From NCBI GenBank assembly GCA_905250075.1, contig CAJNOP010000103.1, forward strand, positions 504,441 through 568,440: DNA of 64,000 nucleotides. Direction: 5' to 3'. The translations under genes and the position numbers were made by a program. Under the pieces are notes generated by a model that worked only from the letters and a program-made list of their open reading frames with translations, did no database searches and was not told the origin of the DNA. This document shows, in pieces, positions 33,780 to 47,836 of this stretch (the first letter of the stretch is position 1; every line of letters begins with the position of its first letter). This DNA is from Rotaria sp. Silwood1. Lineage: Eukaryota > Rotifera > Eurotatoria > Philodinida > Philodinidae.

Positions 33780-35830
33780 AAGTTTCATCTAGCTGCAATT
33801 CCATCACATCGTCATGTGGAATTAATACGACGATCACATGAACATCAAGATTGTCCATTACCACATCATATTGATAGACAATTAAGTTCTACAAAAGTTT
33901 ATTCTTTACAAACAAATATTTTTTTAACTAACCATCCGCATGATCACCACAATCTAGTAAACGAATACTTAACATTTTCACCATCACATTTCCATGCTAA
34001 ACAAATAGAAATAAAACAAACTTTCGTTCACACACACACGCACATATGCTCAGTAGGACGAGTCATCTTTCTCAGAGTGGAAGCATACACACAAACTGAA
34101 CACCATAAATTCTCAATTATTCAACATACCATTCGTAATACTTCTTATAGATGTATGAGGACAATGAAATTGTATTAATGGATGACATACTCTTTCGAAA
34201 AGAAAAATCAAATTTTTTTTATTTAATAAAATTTGAAATTTTTCTATTATCATGACAATTTTGTTCATTACTTCAATGATTACAATCATTTTTCTATAAG
34301 AATTTATCTTAACAAAAATGCAAAAATAATTCCTTTATTCATCATTTAGTAATAGACTTTTCCTCTTCTGCAACGAAATTGATTTTCTGAACAAGTTTGA
34401 CTTTTAAAAAAATAATTATTTCTTTTTATAATCAATTTATTCATCTTACTGGAATTAGATTCATCTGAACAATCTTGACAATGTGCATAACCATCACAAA
34501 CAAATTATTTATTTATATAAACATGAGTATTTCAAAACTGAAATTCATTTATGAAAACATGTTGGTGTGAACAGATAAATAAATAAAAAAGAACATTATC
34601 TTCTTTACCTGAACAATTTTCTTCATCATTATTTTAATGAAAATCATCATCTAATTAAAAATAAAAACAAAAAAATCTTTTTATTTCAATGATTAACCTT
34701 CATGACATTTATAACTTATTGATATACATCGACAATTTCGATATTGAAAATGTCCATTACATGTTTATTGATTTGCTTCTCTTTGAGAATTTTCATTAGT
34801 TATTGGATTTATTTATCGATCATAACGACAAGCACATATTCGTGTTAAAACACCTTGTTCACCTTTTGAAAAACGAAAGTCTTTCTCATTCTCTATTATT
34901 TGTTCGACATGGATGTATAACTAAAATAAACAATAATAGAAATTTCATTATTTATATTTCCTATAAAGTGGTTCAGATGATTCTGAAAAAACTCGAATTA
35001 TTGTAATCGATGGAATATTCGATCGAATAGACACTATATATAAATTAAAATTAATTTGAATATTTCTTTTATCTATATGTTTTACTACTTGAAGAATACA
35101 CTTCCTAATGGTGCAACAGTGAAATAAAGACGAATTAGAAGAGATATTAAATCAAAATTTATCTTTTGATTAATTAGTTTTCTTAGATCCATAAATTGAA
35201 ATTCTAAATGGATGTTAAATTGATCGATCTCGTAATGATTGAATATATCTCTCATTATAATCCGAATATTGAATACGAGAAAGTGTACCATCAGTCCAGT
35301 AAAGACGTTTTCTTCAATAATCACATGTTAAATGACATGATGTACCCAATTTGTTTGAAACAATTATATTAGAATTTGTTCCATCAGATAACATACAATA
35401 GATTTTTGCTGGACGTCGAATTGTTGAATAAAATACATATCAATATCAAATAACCATGAAAATGAATTGTCTGAAAACAGACACTCAGTATTTAGGTGAG
35501 GATTATCTTCATGGCTGAACGTTCCGGTTGTTCAGTACTTTAATAGCATTCATTATCAGTGATCTTCTTCATGAACATATTTGTTTTTGTTGTCTTCAAT
35601 GAGCCTCAATTGGCTCTGCCCACATTCGTCTGTTTCTTTCTAAACAGTACTGTTTGTTGCATAGAAGCACATCTTGTGATTCAGTTACCACCACTACTCG
35701 GAGGATTAATGACACATTGTGTCTTTTTTTTGCAACAGCATCAATTTGTCTTGGACCGTTCGCACGGGACACATCTCTATGTTTTGGTCTGAATGCAAGG
35801 TCATCGTACAGCGATGAATAGATTTCAAAA
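33780..35830 (-). pseudogene. Decayed LRP/LDL-receptor-like gene
   Basis: Minus-strand translation shows pieces of an LDL-receptor-family protein in the expected order. A probable EGF-like stretch with stops lies at about 35600-35780. A class B propeller repeat follows (KIYCMLSDGTN... then KRLYWTDGTLSRIQYSDYNE at about 35260-35310, then HPFRISIYGSKK). LDLa-type fragments come next: CNGHFQYRNCRCI with YKCHEG (about 34700-34765), NNDEENCS (about 34620), FVCDGYAHCQDCSDESNS (about 34450-34505) and CSENQFRCRRG (about 34355). In-frame stops interrupt several blocks, so it is not expected to make a full protein. An alternative is a badly split intron-rich gene, but stops within conserved motifs argue for decay. 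Confidence 0.6.
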
Positions 35831-36381
35831 TTGCTCATGATCAAGAGTTACCTGATATGCACAACAACATGAAAAATGTGAATATTGTACTAGTGTGTTC
35901 TACGATGAGCAATATTAAATAAATAAAGGACAAGAATGTTTTTTTGCAAATTTGCAGTGAACTAAAGCGCGTGAAGGAAAATTGTCCAATATCGACGTCA
36001 AAGAGGAAAGAATTGATTTGAATTGTATTTCCATGCTATAATCCGAATAATCATGTTTTTCTTTGCATAAGTATAGTTCAAGAAAAAACAGCTGACTCTG
36101 AAGCATTATAGTCTATTGAGATCGATCAGTTCTTATTCAAATCCGACAAATCTCACCGATTAATCGAATAAAACAGTCGAATCAACTGATATGTAAAACA
36201 GACACGCTGGGCCCAAATCATAAGAAGTTGAGATAGAAGAAGATATTCACTTAAGAAAATGTTTCACCTTCTTCGCGTCATTTCTCGGCTTGTATGCAAT
36301 TGATTACCATTATCGTTATTGAAATAAATCTAATATGAATAAATAGAACATTATGAAATTCTTTAAAATTCTAATGTAATG

Positions 36382-36502
36382 TATATATATATCACGACGT
36401 GCAACTCAAATTAAATTTGTTTCAACAACTCATGTAAAGAAAAAACAAGACTTTCTTTCTCTTTTGAATTTATTCAGTCGTACGTCGTGATATATATACA
36501 TG
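36382..36502. repeat. Short inverted-repeat element (about 120 bp)
   Basis: ATATATATCACGACGT at the left recurs inverted (ACGTCGTGATATATATAC) at 36483-36500, around an unrelated centre of about 80 bp. It may be a small MITE. Confidence 0.55.
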
Positions 36503-37516
36503 AGATTAAAATTAAGAAAGAAAATTCCATAATGTTCTACTTCCATAAAAAAAAGCACTGCGTTTCATTCATATGTCTGATAAAATTTCTGTTCGAACAA
36601 AACGGAGTTTTTCTATTATTCAATGTCTACCAACTTTTTCGTTTTATTGGATGCAATATACAAAACGGTCATGACAAAATTTGTAATTGAATCAGTCGAA
36701 TGACAATAACTTATATATTAAATAAAAATACAAAAACACTTTGATCATTTCTTATCAACAAAACAATTCATATCAAAATATCATAGGAGATATCAATTAC
36801 ACATACGTATTTACCGATGACAACAGTATTTCAAATCGCATTTTTGATAGAAAATGTGCAGTTTGTGATTCAAAGAATGTTATGAAGATAGATATGAATA
36901 ACACAACAATAGACACTTGTCATATAATTAGAAGTTGACAACGAAAAAACAATTTATTCATATATCGTTTGTATTTTTCTCAATACTTATCACATTCTCT
37001 AGTTGAGAATATTATTTTGAAGTATACAAATTGTCCAGTTATAGTTCCCATGTTTACATTATTGAGCCAATACAGAATATTATTAAATAGAAAATTAAAA
37101 TAAAGAATTCATAAACTATATATTCAATATCAAAAATACAATTCGCAATATTTCTGTCTTTGGTAGTTTATATAAATATTTTGTAATAAACTTCTTCACC
37201 AGTAGCAACTATTTCTCAGTGAAGAAGCAAATTAAAAATACATAGTAATATAATCCTAGTTATTCAGAAGTTTGTCAAGCTGAACAATTTATTACAGCAT
37301 ATTTTTCAAAAAATAATATTCTTTATCTAACGAATACAACATAAAAAAAAGTGTTCATTAAATTGCTAATCTCTTTTTTTTTTATTCCAACTTTCATAAT
37401 ATTATAAATGTGAGAGAAAGAGGATAGTTCTGTTTTGTGAAATAAAACAATTAGTAAAAATAATTGAAGCGAGCTTATGAGTTATGTAAAAAAACTAAAA
37501 GAAAAAAGAATTTTAA
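36503..37516. other. Intergenic, AT-rich
   Basis: No gene recognised. The right end holds the 3' flank of the WAP-like gene (minus strand), with a possible poly(A) signal AAATAAAC near 37517. Confidence 0.4.
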
Positions 37517-37554
37517 AGTTTATTTGTAGGCAAAATAAATATTAGTCTTTGTAA

Positions 37555-38013
37555 TTATGTGTATACAGCATTGACACATCGTCGGCATTTTCCACAACAT
37601 TTTTGAGAAATGCTGCAATCCCTATCGGTTTTACATTTGTGGACGCAGAAAGTAGGTTTTCCAATGACGATAGGTGTGTATAATACTGGTGGACAACAAC
37701 CTCGATGTTCATATGGACAACAATAAGCTCTATCGCATTGATTATATTTACATGTACCACCTAATGCTTCACATCTTCTACTTCCTTGTCCACAGGGAAC
37801 ATTTAGGATTGGTGAACCATATTTGCATGGATTGCATCCAGTTGCTGTTGGATGCAGAAAACAGTAAATGCATCGATCAATGACAATTGGAGGTTTTGGA
37901 GTTGGTAGTACTATAACACGTGATTTATCAATGTCAATGGAATCAACTTGAACTGTATATAAAGCAACAATAGCTAAAATTGCTAGTAATAATTGTAACA
38001 TTAACTTTTTCAT
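37555..38013 (-). CDS. Secreted WAP-like cysteine-rich protein (152 aa)
   Basis: A signal peptide (about residues 1-25) precedes two cysteine-rich parts. The first (48-109) has CxxC and CC pairs with no clear family. The second (about 118-147) reads FCVHKCKTDRDCSISQKCC then GKCRRC, which matches the WAP four-disulfide core pattern (C...C..D.DC....KCC...C..C). WAP proteins are usually protease inhibitors or antimicrobial. It is a single exon with a TATATAAAT box about 70 bp upstream. The N-terminal half is unassigned. Confidence 0.75.
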   Translation of the reverse strand: MKKLMLQLLLAILAIVALYTVQVDSIDIDKSRVIVLPTPKPPIVIDRCIYCFLHPTATGCNPCKYGSPILNVPCGQGSRRCEALGGTCKYNQCDRAYCCPYEHRGCCPPVLYTPIVIGKPTFCVHKCKTDRDCSISQKCCGKCRRCVNAVYT

Positions 38014-38081
38014 GATCCTTTGGTAATATCAAACTCGAATAATATGATGTAAAATATAACTTATTTCGTACAATTGATGAG

Positions 38082-38090
38082 ATTTATATA
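38082..38090 (-). promoter_or_regulatory. TATA box of the WAP-like gene
   Basis: TATATAAAT on the minus strand, about 70 bp before the start codon at 38013. Confidence 0.5.
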
Positions 38091-38099
38091 GTATCGTAG

Positions 38100-41000
38100 T
38101 GATTGACAAAACATGACTTTAACTAAAGAAAAAAAACTAAGATAATGTAGGCGATATCATATCTTTTTTTGAATCATATTTATCGATTTTTGCCAGTATC
38201 GTAGTTTAGCCTTGAAATAAAATATTCATGTAAGTATAGAATATATTGTTATACAAAACATGACTATATTTACGCATGTAGTTTTTTGGTTTTTGTCTTT
38301 CGTTGACGTTATTAAAGACTAAATGGATTTTGCGCATCGTCGTTACACATGAATGAGCAAGCTCGTTAGCTTTCTAGATGCATCATTTATCGATACTAGA
38401 TAAATGAGTCAATAATAGATATATACGTTAATATCAAAATACTACCATGAGAATCTTTTCTCAAATATTCAGTAGGATTAAATTGTTCGTTTGATTGGAA
38501 GACTTATGAGCAGTTAAATTGAAAATAGATTATATAAGTTTATTAAGTTATCTCTCGAAATTTGAGCATCGATTATCGTATAATATGATCATTATCAACA
38601 AAACAAATGACGAACAATGAAGAAAAGATTTTAAAAAAAGGATTCAAAACTACATATACTACTTTATTTATGTTTAGAAAGAGTTTGAAATATTACATTA
38701 AAATATTATAGAACTTTTTTCTCTTGTTTTCTGCTATTATATTGATGAAAACGAATAGATCTATTGGTAAAATCATACATCGTTGTACGTAAACAACTTT
38801 GACTATCATTTAAGTGATCCGTAAAATATTTAAATGATCAGCCGTTAAAATAGTTAGCTTTGTTAATGTATTTGCAATCAGTCAAATAAACTAAATTAAA
38901 ATTGAAATATTTTCGGGTGTAACTCACATAAATAATACATATTTTGCAAAAGAAATCATAGAAGGTATTGAAATATTGCAATTGTCCGATTCTTCAACTG
39001 TATTCAGATTAGTATCAACATTACTTATGAAGTGGAAAATAAATAATAAGCAAAAAAATCAATCACTACTAGACTTTTTGAATTATTTTGACAATTAATG
39101 CAAAAAATCAAATGATGGTTAGTATGAAAGTATAAAATTTTACGTATCATATACAAATAACTACCTAGAGCCAACGAATAAAACAATTAAAGATGATGGA
39201 ACGTCTAGAGAACGTCATATTCTATCAAAATTTTTAACAATAGCTTCAAATATTGTTAATTATTGGTCAAATCAACGAGATGATACCTAAACTAATCAAA
39301 AATATATGCTAGAAAACCAACAATATCTTTAGAATTATGAACATTATCGTATCAATGGGTTAAATCAACAAAAAAAATAATTTGTATTTTGAATGATTCT
39401 TCAAAAAGATATTACAGACTAGCTTGTGATCTACAATCGATTATATAAGCTAATTGAAGTACATATAAAAATAAATAATAAACCACTTTTAATCAATTCA
39501 AAAAGTCATGTGGTATTTGATGTGTGAGAGTGAAAAATGATAAAGATTGAAAAAAATAAAAAATGCAACTGTCCAGGTTTTTTTTTTGAACAATTATATA
39601 TGCAAATACACTGTTGATATATTTATTCGTTTGAAGTATTGCAAACTATCATCAGCAGCCAAAACAATGTCGATCGAGAGGAAAAGAAAAAGAAAGACTA
39701 TCAAAGGCTTAATCTGCTTTGGTAGTACAAGAATTGAACTTTCATTTTCTTTTTTTTCACTCACTTGTTGAAGTGCTTTTCTTATACTAAATTAACCTTA
39801 ATACGAATAAAACATTTTTCGTTTGCTGATAGAGTCTTCATTTTTAGGGTGAGTGTGGGTGTGGCTATAGGAGTAAGTGAATGTGAGAAGAGAAGACCCT
39901 CACACACCAGATGACACCCATATCCATTATGAAAGAGATTATTGATAGATTTAAATTATTCGTTTATTGAGTGAATATAAACAATATAAAATTACTAATT
40001 TCTTATCAATGTTTTGATTGTGTATATGTTATATTTGAAGAAAATTTTTGTTGCGATCTTCCATGTGATTTGTTAAATGAACTCGTTTGTTTTTATGTGT
40101 TCTATTCGAATACAAACGTACTTGATTCATTCATTGATTTTTTTTAATAAAATTTTTATCATACAAGTTTAATGCTTTCTATAATTAACATTATAATTTT
40201 CAATTAAAATACATTTTGAATCATATGTTTGCTGCTAATAGAAAATAAACAAGAACAAAATACAATTTGTTTTTAAATTTGTATTTCAAAAATGTTCTTG
40301 TACTGCTTATTAAAAATTTTATTTGAATATTCGCTGTTTATCTTTTACTATTTTTATTTCAAAATTCATTCATATCTATTGAAAGACAACACGTACCGTT
40401 GTTCTCTGATTCTTACTCTACCTCTACGACTTAAATGTAAAACACTTTCGATCGATCTAAATCAATCATGATAGTTTTACATTGATGATTTAAATAATAT
40501 TTTACTTTACACGATGTTATAGATTGCAAATTAAGTTATTTTTTGCCTTAAGTTGATTATAAAACCATTCAATAATTGTATGGTTAGTGTATAGAATCAC
40601 GAAATAAATATTTATGTTTGAATTTCAGAGAATTATTTAAATAAAACATCAATATCGACTCCCTATCCGTTTGAGTGTTAAAGAATAAATGAATAAAATT
40701 ATTTTTATTTATTTTTTCAACGCTTTCGTCTTTGATATATTGATTAAATTGTGCTCTTCATTGTCTTGTACAATATCTTGTTAATTCTTTATCGATTTAC
40801 AAATATATACTGACATATTCTGTTTTCGCTTAATGTATAAATAATCTAACCGCTCAGATATTAATATCAAGTAAAAATTTTGCAAAATTCAAGTTAATTA
40901 CGATATCGTATGGTGAATTGAAAAGTAGGGATGCAACAAACCCAAAAATTTGGAGTTTGATATGAGGGGGTTTGGATTCGAATTTAGATTTGAATTTGGG

Positions 41001-44000
41001 GACATCATTTTTCAGTAGTGTAATCTTCTTAGTTCTGTAAAGTTTTTATCATTTGCTTACAACTTCAGGTATCAAACTAGATTTTATGTTTGCTTAGTCT
41101 ATTATAAAACTGTTTGAGCGGGATGTTCTTTCATTGTATTCGGTTCGTATATGTCTTAGCAGTTCCGTAGTGCCATAGGTTTCTAATGCATATTCATTTG
41201 TTAAACGACTCTAATCAAGTTGCTGGTCAGAGAAATATTATATTCTATTTCATTCAACGCTCTTTTAGATATACGATACACCATCATTTTATCTCTTTTT
41301 AAGTATACAGATAGACTGCTAAAATTGTACATTATCAAGAACAAAAACTTTACGCATTACAAAGTATCATTTATTGATATCAACCAATATTTAATTCTTA
41401 TATACTGTGTTCATCTATTGTACATCGTCTTTACTATGTTGTGTTATGGTTCTAAGAGTTATTCATTTACTTTCTTTTTGACAGCTTAGTCATTCAAGAC
41501 TGCTCTCTGAAGAAACAATCAGTGCTCACGATGTCGGAGAGAATGAGTTAGGCTAGCCACTAATTTTTCGGACTTGTCTGGGAAATCTGGCAGACAGCCT
41601 GGTTTTCGCTAGAGTCTGACAGAAAATCAGCAGTTTTCACAAAACCTGTGAGAAAGTGTGCTGTTTTCAGCGAAATCTCTCAATTTGTTTGTGATTTTAG
41701 CTGAATTTTGCCAGACAATCTGTGATAAACTTCTCAACAAGTGTCTGCGACAAAATTCAGTAACGTTTGCCAAATCTTCAGCCCCTCCCATTTTTCAAAA
41801 CTATCAAGAGGCTTGGAAACAATACTAGTAATAATGGCAATGGTTAACGTACTAGTGCATGTGGTGGTTAATTGTGGTATTTTAAAAAGACGATTTCAAT
41901 ATATCGAAAGGATCTTGAGAATACTCAGCAATGTAGCAAAGACGACGTAAACTAGATGAACACAGTATATAAGAACTAAATATTTGTTTATATCAATAAG
42001 TGATACTTTGTAATATGCTGGTCATAAAAATACACTTTTTATTTCATTTCAATCATATATTTTGAATTCATACTCCTTCTGCATAATCTAGCTCTTCATC
42101 TTCAATTACAAAAGTTGTTCGAGACGAAACCTAGTCATTCCTACAATTCAAAAATGATTAACAACAAACTTTAGCGTACATATTTGCAGTCCATCCTATT
42201 GAGAAAAAGCACTTTTATAGACTCTAGGCGAATGTGTAACATTGTTGAACCATAATAAGTACAGATATCGATCTTTCACCATGTAGTAGAGCATCCTCTG
42301 AATTCTCTTTTACATATTTAAAACTGATGAGTCACTATAAAACTTAAGATAACTACCTGCACATCGTTCAAAGATCGATAATGAACATTACCTGAAAAGT
42401 ATATTTTTCTCATCTTCTATCAATGAATCGATAGAGTACTCCAAGCTCTACATAGTAATGAAAATCACAGGTTTCTATCTCGCCTTATTCCAAAAATACT
42501 CACACGCACGAATTTTTTGTATGGCCTATAGTATACTTTCATAGCAAGAACTTTTCAGATTGCTAAACTTATACCAATCGATAAGAGCTATTTAATAATG
42601 ACTTCATTGTAGTGTATGGGCCACTTGAAGAATGCTCAATACATATCTCAACAAATCCAAACCTATGCTCAAACCTGGATTACAAATCCAAATTTATCTC
42701 AAGATTTTTTGCATCCCTATGAAAAAGTAACATTTGTCTTCTCAAAAAAGACGGAAAAATTTCAAAGATTCGAAGTACAATATGCAAATAAAAATATGAT
42801 ATGAAATATATAAGATATTCAAAGAATTTTCTGACACTTCTAGTTAAGAAAAGTTTCAATATTTAATGAGGTATCATTATTGTTGTCTGTGAATCAGATG
42901 CATAGTATCTAATCTAGGGATATTATGAATACCATTCGATGACTATTCATCGAACAAAGTTCTTTATTCTAGATAACTAATGATCAACAAACATGTATGA
43001 AAATTCATGAAAGTAAGATACCTTATCATCAACTACAGTTTTTAAACGAATTAATCGTTTTAAAGATAGAAAATAAAACCATTGATTATGATTCAAAATG
43101 TCAACAATAAAAACTATTTAAATTGTTAATAGTATCTTCATTCACAATCATTATCTTACATTTTCTGAAAATGCAGTTTGAAATTCGAAATTAATTGAAT
43201 TTAATTTGACATTTCACATCATTAATTTATATATATTAGTAGTTTTATGTGTCAGTTTTGTCTCTTTATTCACAAAAAAAAACACATAATATTCACTCTT
43301 CATTTTTTTTATTACCCTAGTTGTTTCATAAGAAGATGACAAACTTCTCATCATTCATGTAAACAATACTTTATTTCTTTCCTACGATTCTCAGCATCTT
43401 GAATAAATATGCTCATCTCTCTAGTCAAATGAATCTTTTTCAAACTAATTATTGATAAAAGAAAAGAAAAAAACCTTATCTTTGTGTTTTGTAATTCATA
43501 TTTTCATTCTGTTTATCGGATTTGAAATCTACAACTAATTCAATCTTTCTCTTTTCAATTGAATCTATTGATTTCTTGAATGAGCGAATTCGAAGATCTT
43601 TTCTTCAGTTATACAGTCATCCTTGCAAGTTTACCTTCTCGTTCAGATGCTCGACTTCATGAAAATTTTTTGTCAATCCTCAACAATGACATCAACACAG
43701 TCATATCCTTCACATCTCTTGTCATACTTTTAATGGGCGATGCCAAATGTCGAGAAGAGTGAAACTCAATCAACTATGAATACCAACACTAAACCAGTGC
43801 AAATCGAATTGCATTTTGCTTTCTCGAGAGGTCACTAATATTCATTTAGTTAAAGTCCATATGTGAGATAAAAGTATTAATATGATAACAGAAAAAAAGA
43901 CTCATCGACGAAAAAAAAAGGGTTTTGATAGTCAAAAAAAAAAGCAAATTGCATATTCTTTTCTGTTTTAGTTTACAAGTAACCCTTATGCTTATCTCAG

Positions 44001-44213
44001 TGGTCTTCTATAAATATGCAGCCATTATCATCATGTCTAAAATTATTTCGAAGTGAAGATGTAGAATATAGTTACATCGATTCATCTATATCATCACTCA
44101 AAAAATTCTTTCGTTTCATTTTCATGAAGAACAAAATTTGAAACTCCTTTACTATTAAGTAACTGCTGTTCAAGAGCAAATACTTTGATATTCATTTTTA
44201 GATTAATATCACT
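38100..44213. other. Long gene-poor AT-rich stretch
   Basis: Six kilobases with no gene I can support. At about 39130-39290 a decayed coding remnant reads IKDDGTSRERHILSKFL then ASNIVNYWSNQRDD before stops, perhaps from an old transposon. A hAT-like end (TAGGGATGCAACAAACCC) lies at 40927. A telomere-like tract lies at 39846-39925. Frames at 42616-42804 and 43580-43762 are short and unassigned. Confidence 0.5.
39846..39925. repeat. Telomere-like tract, degenerate
   Basis: AGGGTGAGTGTGGGTGTGG (39846-39864) faces CCCTCACACACCAG...CACCCATATCC (39897-39925) across about 30 bp. Confidence 0.55.
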
Positions 44214-46778
44214 ATGTCTGGCGGTAATGATACTAATAAAGAATCATTGGAAATTGGAGCAACTGAAGCTCTTGTGAAACACACACAAGAATTCACAAAA
44301 CAAAGTAATGAATTATTTAAGGGTTCCTCTTCGTAAGACAAATAGATATTCGCGAGTAGTGCAACAGTTGTTATAGACTCAAAGTTTCCGAATGCTGCTT
44401 TCTATGAGATATTTGGATTACAATAATGAAAAATACGTCCAGTTTTCACTCGCGTTTATTCAAGATGCTATATTCGATTGAACTGAAAGTTTTTTTTTTA
44501 CACGCACTAAATACTGTTTGAGATGGGTATCTTTTTATTTTTAATAAAATTATCAAACATCGGCAGATTTTTTGAAATCAAAACAAGGGTCGTTTCAATG
44601 TTTCTTTTTAATGAAAATGTTAGTTTGAGAACAATACAAAACAATGTACAATTTTCATTAATCGATACTATACAATGATCAGAAAAAAATTATGGATCAT
44701 GAAAGAAACGGATACTCTTAAATGAGTTTCAAATAATAAAAAAATATTTTCATGCTTGAGTTTTTCGATTTTTAGTCATCACCGTTCTTCCTGGAATACA
44801 TTGTGCTGTTGGATATGGTTTAGCAAATAGTATGTTAATTGAAGGTAATGATGGAAATATTATAATTGATACATTGGAATCACGTGAAGCTGCCATTGAA
44901 CTTCACAAAGATTTTCAAACAATATCATCAAAACCTGTTGTTGCTATTATTTACACTCATAATCATGCCGATCATGTATTTGGAGCTGAAGTTTTAGCTG
45001 GCAATAATCTATCAAATGTAAAAGTTTATTCACATTCAACAACTCGAAAAATTTTGGATACAACATTAGGTATAATTCAACAGATTACTTATCAAAGAGC
45101 AGCAAGACAATTTGGAATATATTTAACAGAAGAGAATAGTGTTATTAATGATGGAATTGGTTTACATTTAAAATATAATAAAAATAATACAAGTGCACTT
45201 TTATATCCAACTGATACATTTGATAAAGATAATTGGAATATAACAATAGCTGGTCGAGATTTTATTTTCTATCATGCACCAGGTGAAACAGATGATCAAA
45301 TTGTAATTTATATGCCTAAAGAAAAAGTTCTATTTGCTGCTGATAATATTTATAAAGCATTTCCAAATATTTATGCAATACGTGGAACAACTACAAGAGA
45401 TGTTATACAATGGGTTTCTTCTCTTGATTTAATGCGAAATTTAAGAGCAGAATATTTAATTCCTTCTCATACAAAACCTATATCAGGAGTAGAATATATT
45501 TATGAAACAATAACAATATATCGAGATGCAATGCAGTTTGTTCATGATCAAACTGTTCGATTTATGAATAAAGGATTTTCACCCGATGAAATTATTGGAA
45601 ACAAACTAATTCAATTACCAAAACATTTACAAGAACATCCTTATTTACAAGAGTTCTATGGAACTGTAGACTGGTAAGAGATGTAGATCTATTTTCTACT
45701 TCATTTAAGAATTATTATATCCTCATTGGTCAGACATTGTATTTTAGTGTTGTAGTTTTAAAAAAGTTTTCAATTCAGCATGGATTTTTGTAGCTTTCTC
45801 TTGAAGATAGAGTTTTGTGGATATTGAAAACCTATAGTTGTGGTTAAGTTTATTATGAAGACTTGATCAATTTCAGTCGTTCAACAGGCAGCTATGAAAA
45901 TGTGATTACTAAAATCAAGTTTGAAACAGTAACAGATTTGATACCTGTATTTTAGAAGAATGTGATTATCTTCCATTTAAAACTATCTTCTTGCATGGAA
46001 AGTATATCAAAAATTCATATGTTTTATTTTTTTCAGGAGTATTCGAGGTATTTTTGATCGATATATGGGTTGGTATAGTGGTAAATCATCTGATTTAAAT
46101 CCTGATCCTCCAAATGTTCGTGCACAAAATCTTATTCGACTCGGTGGTGGAAGTAAAAAAGTATTTGAAAATGCTCAAGCTGCATATTTAGAACAAAAAT
46201 TTCAATGGTGTTTAGAATTAACTGAAGCTCTCAGTATTTATCCTGAAGATTTAAATAAATTGGATATTATTCAATTACAAGTTTCAACATTACAAAAGTT
46301 AGCTACACTTCAAATATCACCGAATGGTCGTAATTGGTATTTAACAAAATCATTAGAAATTCAAGGTTTAATTGAAATTAAACCATCACCTACTCAAGTA
46401 GTTCAGGCAATATTAAAGGCTCCATTAAAAAATATATTTATGTTATTATCTGTAAATCTAAATTATCATAAAGCTAATGATATTAATCAATTGATTTTAT
46501 TTCACTTTAAAGATACGAATGAAAAATTTAGTATACATATTCGTAATGGAATAGCTGATGTTCAAGTTCAATGGCCTGAAAATATTCAAGCAAAGACTAT
46601 TGATATGATTATTGAATTGACAAAAGTAGAAATTTGGAAGGAAGTGATTGCACGTATAAAAAATCCTTTAACATCTCTTTCAAACGACGAAATAATATTG
46701 AAAGATGGAAATGGAGAAATAAATCCAGAACTGATAGTTCCATTTCTTACGTTCTTATCTATGTTTACATCCGAATAA
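44214..46778 (+). CDS. Alkyl sulfatase (SdsA/BDS1-type metallo-beta-lactamase fold)
   Basis: The family hydrolyses alkyl sulfates such as dodecyl sulfate using a zinc pair. Three exons (44214-44304, 44776-45673, 46037-46778) join in frame to 576 residues. An alternative exon-1 donor at 44323 keeps the phase. Motifs are HCAVGYGLANSM, the zinc site THNHADHVFG (His 92, His 94, Asp 96, His 97), HAPGETDDQIVIY, LFAADNIYKAFPNIYAIRGT and SHTKPISG. The continuation is WSIRGIFDRYMGWYSGKSSDLNP. The C-terminal part (about 445-575) looks like the SCP2-type lipid-binding domain of these enzymes. No signal peptide is seen, unlike secreted bacterial SdsA1. These enzymes are common in bacteria and fungi and rare in animals. 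Horizontal origin followed by intron gain is plausible but inferred. Confidence 0.9.
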
Positions 46779-47389
46779 TTTTCTTATTAATTCTACATGT
46801 TGAATGATGACAATTGCCTTTTTTATCATATTGAAATAGATTTTGAAATAAATGACATGAGAGATCAATTTCTTTAACCACCCATCATTCTCAAAATAGC
46901 AAATTTTCGTTGCCCATAGAATTTAATCGGTGTCTGAATGCATTCATAGAGCATCTATACATATGATACTTTATAGACCTTGAAAATTATACTTTGTTCT
47001 GGAAGTGTTCATTAGAAAGCGATTTTTTCACTGCATCAATACGTATAAATGTGTTTAGGTTCAGTTCATAATGCAAATACTCGTTCATAGTCATCGTTAA
47101 ACAGGAGGAATGTAACTGTATGAAGATAAAAATGATTTTTCATTTTGAGCAGTACGCTAGAGTCGCCAATCGCTGATCTACAAGTATAGGCAAGGCTATA
47201 GCTTTTATTGTAATTTTCTAAAAATTTATGAGCATGATACTGGCAGTATTTGATTGAGTTTTTGTCTATTTCATCTAATGAACAATTTTTTCGATCATGT
47301 GGGATCGATTCGCAATATTTTGTGGAACTCACGTATGTTTTCGAAGAAAGTAGTGAGTGTAAGTTTTCAGTTCGAGGTTGGCGGCTCTC

Positions 47390-47520
47390 CCCCACCCCAT
47401 TACAGACACATAGTAACGGAGAAAGAGAACATTACAGTCATACCCCCATTACAGACATCCCACCATTACAGACCATAGCAACGTAGGCTACCATTACAGA
47501 CAATCCCCCATTACAGACCT
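47390..47520. repeat. Short irregular CCATTACAGAC tandem repeats
   Basis: Six copies of a CCATTACAGAC core are spaced by 10-25 bp. A single copy with similar downstream sequence (ACATAACATTTTCTAGTG) occurs near 62262-62320. Confidence 0.6.
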
Positions 47521-47716
47521 TGACAACCTCGTGAAAAAAAATTCTGTTCGAAATTGAGAGATAAAAATATAGCATTTTCTAATAATCGATTATCTTTAGA
47601 AAAGAACTATTATCTTTTGGAGATTTTAGATATTGGGTATTTTGTCATTAGTATAATGAAACCAAAGGAGATATGTAAGTTCCACATTTCAGCCCCAAAG
47701 GGGCTGCGCTAACAAG

Positions 47717-47836
47717 CTTTTTTTTGGATCCCTGGATGGACTCTAGGCATGTAAAAATGAGTTGTGTTAAATGATAAAACCAACTTATGAAAAATAATTA
47801 AGAATGAATACTGATTCTCAGAATTAGAAAATTAAG
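47717..47836. repeat. Dispersed repeat, copy 1
   Basis: GATCCCTGGATGGACTCTAG...GAATGAATACTGATTCTCAG...AAAATTAA is over 90% identical to 59339-59453 in the same orientation. Both copies start with a T-rich run (TTTTTTTGGATCCCTG). Confidence 0.75.

Noticed and set aside
47066-47395. A 109-codon minus-strand ORF as a gene
   Set aside because: No signal peptide, membrane segment, family motif or promoter; composition resembles AT-rich noise.
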